Assembly: GCA_025526935.1 (NCBI GenBank)
Contig: JAHLKD010000052.1
Coordinates: 303,992 to 367,991, forward strand
Direction: 5' to 3'
DNA: 64,000 nucleotides
DNA from: Cladochytrium replicatum
Lineage: Eukaryota; Chytridiomycota; Chytridiomycetes; Cladochytriales; Cladochytriaceae
The stretch's first letter is position 1; every line of letters begins with the position of its first letter. Below, in pieces: positions 55,255-64,000 of this stretch. Made by a program: the position numbers and the translations under genes. The notes beneath the pieces are model-generated. The model searched no databases. It was given only the letters and a program-made list of their open reading frames with translations, and was not told the DNA's origin.

Positions 55255-57794
55255 CCAATAGTTCGCCGTTGCCCTCCGCTCCCATTGTTGCCGCCGCATT
55301 TAGTGGCCTTGCGACGGAGCTACTTACTTGCTCATAAGCACTATTTAGCTGTTTCGTCCTGTGATGATCCTGATCCTGTTTTAGTTGAGTATTGCCGCTT
55401 GGAGCGTGACCGGCTATCGCGTGAGCGTGTCAAAGCTTTTCGTACTTGGTCTCTTTCTCAGCGAGCTCGAGAGGCTTCTGGCGACAATATGTTTAGTTCT
55501 TCTCCTAGTTCTTTAACCGAGGTTAGCAAAGTTCTTTCCACCGCGCGTAGGTGTCATCAACGGCGCTCAGCTGCAAGTGGTTTATTGTCTGATCCTGCCT
55601 CTTTATCTCATTATCGCAATCACTTTGCCTCCGTTTATCAGACTCAGTTTGCACAATCCTCTGCCAGTGCAGAACACGTTCGTCTACATGCGCTGAATGA
55701 TTCTGTGTCAGTTAGTGTTAGTGACTTTGTTTGTGCTATTAGTTCTTCCCCAAACAACTCTGCTCCTGGCCCAAACCATATTCCAGCTGAGTTATTTAAG
55801 CCGTTAGCTTCTGATGTTGCTATCCTTTTTGTTCAACTTTCAAACGCTATTTTCCGTTCAGGTTTGTCGCCCTCTGCCTGGAATGCTGGCTTGTTCTTAC
55901 CTGTTTGGAAGAATAAGGGTTCTATTGGTGATATTAGTCAGTACCGCCCCATTACTTTAACCAATGTTGATAGAAAAATCTTTGAGCGTACCCTGCTTCC
56001 TATGCTTGTAGCTTATGTTGGTAAACTTGACCCTGCCCAAGTTGGTTTCCAGGCCAATCGTTCAGGTGTTGAGTGTGTTTTTGCATTAGATGCTACCCTT
56101 TGACGAGCTTCCTGCACTGCTCTGCCTTATTGTGTTACTTTCTTAGATATTAAAGCAGCGTATGATACTGTGCATAGGCTTCTTTTGTGGGAACGTCTTC
56201 GTCAATTTCCCAGAATTCCAAACCGTTTGATCTCTTTTGATGAGTATGTTTGATCGTTGTTCTTCTCAGGTTGTTATAGAGAATCGTGCTTCTGATTTGT
56301 TTTTGCTTCCACAAAATCTTTTTCAAGGTTCTGTTTTGTCTCCGTTCTTGTATTCAGTTTTCATCAATCCTTTAGCACAGCTCCTTCGTCGTGAATCCTC
56401 TCATCTTGCTAGGTTTTCTTATAACACTCCTGTTTTCAATTCGTTGTTTTTTGCTGATGACATAGCTTTGTTTTCTGCCACCACTGAGCAAGCCCAACGT
56501 GCATTGAAAATTTGTGAAGATTTTGCTTTAGCTTCTCATTTTGTGTTTTCACCTTCAAAGTGTGCTGTGTTACTTCTCAACGGTTACCCACCCCCTTGAA
56601 GCTTCATGGCTCTGCCCTCCCTGTCGAGGTTTCATTTAGATACCTTGGTCACTATTTTACTATTGCAGGGTTTGATCTTGCTGCAACTATTGATCATCGC
56701 TAAGAGAAAGCTCGTGCCTCATGGCATCTTTTTGCACTGTATGTCTCGTACTTTGGTGGGTCTGCTCCTCGTGTTGCCAGGTTGTTGTTTTTGTCTTTTA
56801 TTAGACCTTCACTTGAGTTTGGTTTAGCACTTATTCGGCCTTCCACTGCTCAGCTTCAGGTACTCGAGCGTTTTTATTATCATGCACTGTGTCGTCTGTT
56901 TTCGTTAGCCCATACCACTTCGCCTGTTGGTTTGTTGCCGTTTGCGCAAATTCCTACTTTTGAGTTCAGGCTGAAGTACCTTCAGGCACGTATATTTGCT
57001 CGCTGGTCTAGTGATTCCAGCCCTCTGTTACCAGCTGCTGTGTTGCAATTCTGTCGGTCATATCCAGTTGGTTATGGTTCATCTCCTTATTTTTCCGCTT
57101 GTCACAATGATCTCATTGTTCCTATGCCTGTTGTGCCCCCACTTCATCCGTTGATGTTGCATTTTCAGTCTTTAGCTGTTGCGCATAATGGACCAATTGC
57201 AGTTTCGTTTGCCCCTGTCCGCAATTTGAAACTTCGCCACCCTTTGTTGCTACCCCCACACCAACATCTCCCAACAGTATGTCTTCGTTTGTTCCTGCTA
57301 TATCGGCTTGGCCGCCTGTTTCCAAACCCCCGACCTTATTGTAGGAACTGTCATGATGACACACAGAGACATGGGCACGCAACACTTCAGAGCCTACATT
57401 TGCGTGCTAGTTTGTCTGCTAGTTTTGATTTAGGCCCGCCTGACGATCCCCGCCTACCTCTTGACATTGCAATTGATATGCTTTCACCACGGCCTTTTTA
57501 TCCTTCCCCTGCTTTTTCCCAGTGGGTTCTTGTTCTTCGTGCACTTAACCGCATTTGGTCAAACTGTCTTGGTTATGAGTTAGTTTTGTCTCCAGCTCCT
57601 GATTGTATCTTGTCTGCTTTTGTTGATTTGGATATGCCTTAGTGTTTTGAAACATTTTACTTTTCCAACGGCTCGCACGGCTCCCCATGTGCTGCCAATT
57701 TACGTGTATTTTTACACTTGTATTTGGATTTTGCACCAGCAGGTGATATGTATTGGTTGGACAATAAATACATATTATGAAGTTCAAAAAAAAA
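55255..57794 (+). mobile_element. LINE copy A, 5'-truncated non-LTR retrotransposon
   Basis: Starts at about 55261 in the middle of ORF2 and ends in A9 (57786-57794). The reverse transcriptase is recognisable: SAPGPNHIPAELFK, WKNKGSIGDISQYRPITLTN, KIFERTLLPML, then LDIKAAYDTVHRLLLWERL, LFQGSVLSPFLYSVFINPLA and the catalytic FADDIALFSAT (about 56447-56480). A TGA at 56101-56103 and frameshifts near 56240 and 56600 break the frame, so it is inactive. The C-terminal part (56782-57642) has a CxxC...H-like cluster (YCRNCHDDTQRHGH). It matches copy B closely where they overlap, suggesting recent amplification. Clade was not determined. Confidence 0.9.
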
Positions 57795-60700
57795 GAATGA
57801 TGTGCCAAAAGACCTGCTGAAAACAAATTGCCCCGTGGTCGCTCCCGTTCTCGTCCCCGATCACATCTGCCCAGTGTCCGGGTTCTTGCTGCTGTGGCTG
57901 CTCCCTCAAGTGTTGCATCTCTGGCAGATCTCCGTGTCGTTCTCACTCAAATGCGATCTGTTTGTGCAACCTTTGATCCGTTGGCAATGGTGGATCCTAT
58001 GGTTGCACATTTGCCGAGGGACACTCCTGCTGAATTTTTTAGTGTTTGTCGTGATATGGCCGAGGATCTGGTGGGTCTCTTTGGGAGGCCGCTGCCGTCA
58101 CCTTCACCTCCTTTTGCCCCTGTCTCCCGCCCTGATGATGTGGCTGCATGCCTCCACTCTAGACAACTGCATGGTAATCCTCCAATTTGGGACAATCTTG
58201 GGAACTCTGGTGCCCCTGGCCCTCGCCCCCCGTCTAGTCGACCTGCCCCAGGTGGACCTCCTGGTCTACGCACTTATGCTGCTGCTGCTGCCAGTGCCCG
58301 TGCCTGTGTGCTTGAGAGTCTCCCCACACTGAGTGCTGAATCTCGTACAGAAGCTGTCAGGACTGCCCTTGCTGGTCGTGACCCCACTTCGAATGCCAGC
58401 CTTCGTGGTCCTTGGCCTGTTATATTCTATCCACCGACCTCTCTGCTGCTGGTCTCCCCACCTGCTGATCTTCAGGCTTGTGTGGATTTGACCACTGTGT
58501 ACATCAAGGACATCATGAGACAGCGGCTTGGCTTTGTGCGGACCATGCTGAGGGCTCTTTTGGGTGATGAGGTGGTGTGTGGTATCCGCCACATCAGTTT
58601 TGTTGGTCGCAACATTGCTTCCTTTATCTGTATTCACTCAACCGCAATTGCTCTCCGTGCGCACTTCTCCACCCAGGAAGCTTCCACTGACAAATCAAAC
58701 CCTGACTTTCTTTGCCGAGCCTCTACTCTGCTTTGGAGCAGCGGGAGGCTGTGGTCAGGGAAGTTGTCCACAAGAGATATGCACATATCCTCAGTTCAGT
58801 TACTGATCCTGCTATTTTCCTGTATGTCCGTGGTCAGCTCCCCATGGATGCTCAGGAAACTGTGCTGGACAGTGCCCGCGGGATTGCGCGTCAGCCTCGC
58901 TCAACCCATCTTCGTCAATGATAAGTGTTCAAGTTGGTACCTTCAATTGTCGAAATTTGAGCTTTGGAGTTCTTGATTCACTGTTTCGTTTTATGCGCGC
59001 AAATCACATTGTTTTTCTGCTCCTGACTGAAACACACCTTTTTCCTTTAGACCTGCTGCCTTCCCCAGTTTTGATTTTTGACACTCGTTTTTCTCCTGGG
59101 TCATCAGGTACACAACGGGCTAGTGTGGGAGTCTTGATCAATCGCAGTCTTTGTAGAGCTTCTGATTTCCATCTTGTTTCTAGTTCTGGTGGCACCTCTC
59201 TATGGTTTGCATTTCGTGGGCTTTTGGTGGAGGGTTTTATTTGCCTCCATGTGGTATTGCTCAGGACCCTTCCTTGAAGAGTTTATTGCTTCACTTCCTC
59301 AACATGTCCTGTCGTCTCCGTGCCCTGTTCTTTTGTTGGGCGATTTCAATGCCCGTTTTTTAGCTACTGGTGATCATTCTTCAAATCGTAGGGGTAGGTT
59401 GTTTGGGCAATTTATTTCTGCCGCTAGTTTCTCTCTAGTTAAGCACCCTTCCTGTCATAACCCCACTTTTTCTTCTCACAATGGAGACTCCATTATCGAT
59501 TTGTTGTTTGTCAATCCTCTGCTTCAATGTGATCCTATTTCTTACATAGTTCATAGTCGTCTAGCCGGCGGCGAGTTCATGCCTTGGGCTTCTGACTATT
59601 TTCCGGTTACAGCTGTTTTTTTCTTTTGCTCCTCCCAATGCCAGCGCTCCCATTGCTGCTCCCCCCCACAAGCGCTGGGCTGCTCATCTGTTGCATGAAC
59701 CTGCTGTCTTTCAAGCAATGGAGGATGTGGGACATTTGTATTTTGATCCCACCCTTGCTGATGTCCATGATGCGCTCAGTCCAATTTTAGAAGCTCCCGC
59801 CTTTGCCCAAATGTCTGTGGATGTTGCACAGGGATGTATTGACTCTGCATTAGATACTATTTTGTCCTTTGTTATTTTGTGTGCTGCTTGTGTCATTGGA
59901 CCCCCAGTTTAGTTCGCCGTCGCCCTGCCCTGCCATTGTTGCCGGCGCATTTAGTGGCCTTGCGACGGAGCTACTTACTTGCTCATAAGCACTTTTAGCT
60001 GTTTCTTCCTGTGATGATCCTGATCCTGTTTTAGTCGAGTATTGCCGCTTGGAGGGTGACTGGCTATCGCGTGAGCGTGTCAAAGCTTTTTTCGTACTTG
60101 GTCTCATTCTCAGCGAGCTCGAGAGGCTTCTGGCGACAATATGTTTAGTTCTTCTCCTAGTTCTTTAACTGAGGTTAGCAAAGTTCTTTCCACCGCGCGT
60201 AGGTGTCATCAACAGCGCTCAGCTGCAAGTGGTTTATTGTCTGATCCTGCCTCTTTATCTCATTATCGCAATCACTTTGCCTCTGTTTATCAGACTCAGT
60301 TTGCACAATCCTCTGCCAGTGCAGAACACGTTTGCCTACATGCGCTGAATGATTCTGTGTCAGTTAGTGTTAGTGACTTTGTTTGTGCTACTCGCTCTTC
60401 CCCAAACGACTCTGCTCGGAGACTGCTCCTGGCCCAAACCATATTCCAACTGAGCTGTTTAAGCTGTTAGCTTATGTTAAGTATTTCGATTGATGGACTT
60501 GGCCAATCCAGTCATTGATAGTACAAAAACACAAACGCCCGATATACAGAAATGTCACTCTTCACCGAGCAACATTTCTAACTATTGAACTAAAGCATAT
60601 AGATGATGATCTATTACGAGTTTGGATACCTCCGGTTATTTCTTCATGGGTTATATTTATTGCGGCCATAGGTATAGTAAACTGTCATTACTTTTCTATC

Positions 60701-61181
60701 ATCCACTTGTAGAAGTGAAGCCCGGATCAGATCAGAGCAAAGGTTTACATATGATTAACGCGTTCGTGGGAATCATGTGTGAGAACAATCCTGTTGAGGA
60801 GAGTTAGATCTCACGCACAGCTTAGCATGATTATGCTTCGCTACGCCTGTGAGAAGAAGAGTCAAACCTTATCGCTGCGATCCAGATCTTCTGGAAGGAA
60901 AAGCCAAAACGACCGTACACTTATTTAGAGCCTGTGGCGATACACACAAGGAGCATTCTCTTGCGCTAGCACTTGTGACTCGCAATCTTCTTTATTCATC
61001 TCTTAGCAACATTAACCCGTGAATTAACAACACACACAACCTGAGGATCCAGACCGCAGCTTTGTTCAACAGCTTATGACGTTGCTATTCCTTTTGTTCA
61101 ACTTTCAAACACTATTTTCCGCTCAGGTTTGTCGCCCTCTGCCTGGAATGCTGGCTTGTTACCTGTTTGGAAGAATAAGGG
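57795..61181 (+). mobile_element. LINE copy B, with ORF1 and endonuclease, interrupted by LTR elements
   Basis: Begins directly after the poly(A) of copy A. ORF1-like frame 57828 to about 58740, shifting into the frame that ends at TGA 58919-58921. ORF2 ATG at 58918 overlaps that stop (ATGA). ORF2 opens with an APE-type endonuclease: VQVGTFNCRNLSF, LLTETHL; after a frameshift near 59270, LLLGDFNARF, SIIDLLFVNP, SDYFPVT. RT sequence equal to copy A runs from 59911 to 60474, is interrupted by a solo LTR (60475-61071), resumes at 61072-61181 (GLSPSAWNAGL, after a short deletion-like difference), and is cut by the Copia element. Frameshifts make it inactive. Confidence 0.88.
60475..61071 (+). mobile_element. 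Solo LTR (Copia family of the right-edge element)
   Basis: 597 bp, TGTTAAGTATTTCG ... TTTGTTCAACA, flanked by a perfect 5-bp target duplication GCTTA (60470-60474 and 61072-61076) inside LINE copy B. About 98% identical by eye to the LTR at 61182-61780, in opposite orientation. A solo LTR arises by recombination between the two LTRs of a full insertion. Confidence 0.9.
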
Positions 61182-61780
61182 TGTTGAACAAAGCTGTGGT
61201 CTGGATCCTCAGGTTGTGTGTGTTGCTAATTCACGGGTTAATGTTTCTAAGAGATGAATAAAGAAGATTGCGAGTCACAAGTACTAGCGCAAGAGAATGC
61301 TCCTTGTGTGTATCGCCACAGGCTCCTTAAATAAGTGTACTGTCGTTTTGGCTTTTCCTTCCGGAAGATCTGGATCGAAGCGATAAGGTTTGACTCTTCT
61401 TCTCACAGGCGTAGCGAAGCATAATCATGCTAAGCTGTGCGTGAGATCTAGCTCTCCTGAACAGGATTGTTCTCACACATGATTCCCACGAACGCGTTAA
61501 TCATATGTAAACCTTTGCTGTGATCTGATCCGGGCTTCACTTCTACAAGTGGATGATAGAAAAGTAATGACAGTTTACTATACCTATGGCCGCAATAAAT
61601 ATAACCCATGAAGAAATACCCGGAGGTATCCAAACTCGTAATAGATCATCATCTATATGCTTTAGTTCAATAGTTAGAAATGTTGCTCAGTGAAGAGTGA
61701 CATTTCTGTATATCGGGCGTTTGTGTTTTTGTACTATCAATGACTGGATTGGCCAAGTCCATCAATCGAAATACTTAACA
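61182..61780 (-). mobile_element. 3' LTR of a minus-strand Copia element
   Basis: 599 bp reading TGTTAAGTATTTCG ... TTGTTCAACA on the minus strand, directly after a polypurine tract TGAGGGGGTG (61790-61781). The five LINE bases on its outer side are AAGGG (61177-61181); the matching target duplication should lie beyond base 64000. Confidence 0.9.
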
Positions 61781-64000
61781 CACCCCCTCAGTCATTAGAT
61801 AGGTACAACCGAGAGTATCACTCAACCGATCATAACTTTCTGTAAATGCTGAAGTTGATATTCTATTGAAATAAAGGTGAGTTGTATGGACATCGCCAGC
61901 CGGTCGTTCAAGATAGTATATTAAGTGAAGACTGACTGACTAGCCCCAACGAGCCCCTGTGTTTAAGGTATAATTTACTTCCAAGAGGTTTAGTTAAGAT
62001 GTCCGCGATCATATCAGAAGTATCCATATGGTGTAACTCCTGATGTTTCTGTTCAACTTGGAGATTCACAAATCTCTCGCGAACGTCCATGTGTTTGGTC
62101 CGTTTGTTGTTGAACAGATTGTTTGCGATAGACTCGGTGGATTGATTGTCTTGCCATAAACGGAGCGGATTGAACGACGTAATTCCAATACCCGTCATAA
62201 GATTTTTCATCCACTTCATCTCACGCGATAGTTCGTTCAGCGCATACAGTTCGGCTTCCGACGACGAGGCTGCAATAGTCTGTTGTCGAATCGACTGCCA
62301 ACTGATTGCCGCATTAGCGAACATTACCACGTAACCGGTTCGTGAGTATCTATCTGCATCGCCCGCCCAGTCTGCATCGGCATAACCTTGTGGGTTGTTA
62401 GCCGAATCAAACATGTAGAGACTGTCGGGTCTTAGCATCGGAGACGTGATACCAGTCCGTGTATAGTGTAAACCGTAATCCCAAGTACCGAGTAAATATC
62501 GTTGTAATCGATAGAGAGCCTTTGATTCTGACTGTCGAGGATCAATCTGATGTTGTGCCAAAATATTGACTGCGTATGAAATATCCGGTCGTGTCTTAGT
62601 CGCCACGTACGATATCTTCATTAACATTGATCGAAATTGTGTTGCCTCGGCATCGGACAGTGTTGGTGTGGTCTCATCAAAGATATATGATTTTGACATC
62701 GGTGTTTTGGTCGGTTTGATGTTGGTACCCCATAAATTCGCTTCTTCGAGAATCTTCTTTACGTACAATGCATTGCTAAGGAAATATCCTTCCGTTGTCT
62801 GCAATAACTCCATTTTCAGAATCCATTTCGCCTTCGAAGTACTGCCTACTGTGAACGAAGTTTCCAAATCGGTCTGAAACCGATGATATGCGTTTGGATC
62901 TGTGGAAAAATGTAGTATATCATCGACATGAACGGTAGTGTGTTCGCGGGTATTATTTGTTGGATTGTATCGCCAGAAATGACAGATGTCTGCAATATTC
63001 CGCACGAAACCAACACTGAGATATTGTTTCCAAAGAGTTTTGTACCATTCTCGAGCTGCCTGGTGTAGACCGTACAGACTTTTGATAAGTCTGCAGACGA
63101 TGGGTCGATTCTGGAAATCTACTCGTCCGAAACCATGAGGGAGTTCGACGTAGTTCTCTTCTTCCAGTATCGCATTGAGATATGCACCCTTGATATCAAA
63201 CTGGAATATGATCATGCCGACTAATGTTGCTAATGCAATCAGAAAACGGATCGTGGACGTTTTCGTAACTGGAGAATAGGTTTCATCGAAATCCAATCCT
63301 TCAATCTGTGAAAATCCTCGTACGACCCAACGTGCTTTGAATCGAGTAATATTGCCATGTTCGTCAAGCTTATATGTGAACACCCATTTGCCCGATAATA
63401 AATTCCGTCTATCAGGTAAAAACGTTTCAGCCCAAGTATTGTTGCCGACTAGTTGTGTAACTTCCTCCTTCATCGCCGCTAACCAGAATGGAGCCTCATC
63501 GGATCGTGATAAAGCCTCACGAAGAGTCTTTGGTGCAGTCCGTATATTTCCATTCGCAATTGGTTGTGTTGGATATGAGGAATCGGCCTTCAGGGTCCAA
63601 TCGATATTAGGAACGGACCGGGTAAATAAGGAATTTTGTTTCCTTTTGGCGTTCGACAAATTTGCACTTGCTTGACGTTTTCGTTTTCTTGCTGCATATG
63701 CTTCGTCGACATCTTCTCCAATGAATTGAAGATCACTTTCGAGTTGTGCATCATATTCCTCTACAGGAGATACGGAAGACAAATTCGGAGATTCTTCAGT
63801 AATGGATTGTGGAGTCGATAAATCAGCATTTGGATCATAATCAGCATCGTCTGGGTCATCATCGTCTAGTCCATGTAAATGTTCAACAACATGCATGTCA
63901 CCGGCTTCTTCTAAGCGGTAATATATGGGGTCGTCGTTATATCCTCATCGATTTCTTCGTCTGCAACGGTAGAAATCGGGAAATTGTCTGAGACAAACTC
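61781..64000 (-). mobile_element. Copia internal region, polyprotein 3' part (runs off right edge)
   Basis: Polypurine tract at 61781-61790. The pol frame runs from about 63896 to stop 61908 (662 codons): the end of the integrase linker, then the RT with KWVFTYKLDEHGNITRFKAR, GLDFDETYSPVTKTSTIRFL, QFDIKGAYLNAILEEENYVE, SLYGLHQAAREWYKTL and the catalytic VHVDDILHFS (the usual Y/F of xVDD is H). RNase H follows with GYADADWAGDADRYSRTGYV, SSSEAELYALNELSREMKWM, LWQDNQSTESIAN, NKRTKHMDVRERFVNLQVEQ and SDMIADILTKPLG. At about 63915-63930 the upstream frame (SDNFPISTVADEEIDEDI) needs a one-base shift to join the pol frame, so this copy may be recently disabled. The remainder lies right of the window. 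Confidence 0.9.

Noticed and set aside
1-64000. CRISPR arrays, bacterial operons, attachment sites
   Set aside because: None seen; spliceosomal introns and eukaryotic gene families show that the window is nuclear fungal DNA.

Overview
The window looks like chromosomal DNA of a filamentous or zoosporic fungus. Genes sit on both strands, are split by short GT-AG introns (about 45-130 nt), and encode typical fungal/opisthokont proteins: SYLF-SH3, GMPPA, calpain, DUS3, proteasome alpha 4, dihydrofolate synthase, CSN1 and a DH-PH-FYVE RhoGEF. A Brp/Blh-type carotene-cleavage homologue and decayed ankyrin repeats of the 'ENGHxxVLxWW' kind suggest an early-diverging (chytrid-like) lineage. That placement is inference.

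Layout. 1-2300: C-terminal scrap of an unknown gene and an F-box-like/LRR gene (-). 3169-7638: three minus-strand genes (SYLF-SH3 actin-patch protein, chalcone-isomerase-like mitochondrial protein, multipass membrane protein), then from a shared 243-bp promoter region a plus-strand single-pass membrane protein with internal repeats (7882-9465). 11247-12370: Brp/Blh homologue (+). 12495-13853: GMPPA (-). 14227-16254: long disordered AT-hook protein (+). 17896-20345: calpain (-). 20567-21372: a lysine-methyltransferase-like gene with two frame breaks (-), divergent from a short cytochrome c heme-lyase-like gene (+). 22720-23500: a histone-deacetylase relic (-). 23795-25935: DUS3 (+). 27998-29003 and 29120-30577: proteasome alpha 4 (+) convergent with dihydrofolate synthase (-).

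31038-38281 is a gene graveyard: a casein-kinase-1-like relic, a decayed Copia element, unrecognised coding fragments and decayed ankyrin repeats. 38297-42644 returns to intact genes: CSN1 (-) and a divergent 802-aa protein (+). 42645-46617 holds an inverted duplication and degenerate repeats. 46618-50898 is a 13-exon RhoGEF, followed by a small two-exon gene at 51537.

From about 52600 the window is retroelement-rich: a Copia-type LTR, a tRNA-Ser(UGA) gene, and then a train of same-orientation non-LTR elements (a short 3' tail, a tRNA-headed SINE, a truncated LINE, a second LINE), each starting just past the previous poly(A). The second LINE is interrupted by a solo LTR with a perfect 5-bp target duplication and by a Copia element on the opposite strand that runs off the right edge. 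The SINE and LINE share the same 3' end with a base-paired hairpin, so the LINE machinery very probably mobilises the SINE. All exon joins reported as intact were checked by hand for closing reading frames; no similarity search was run.
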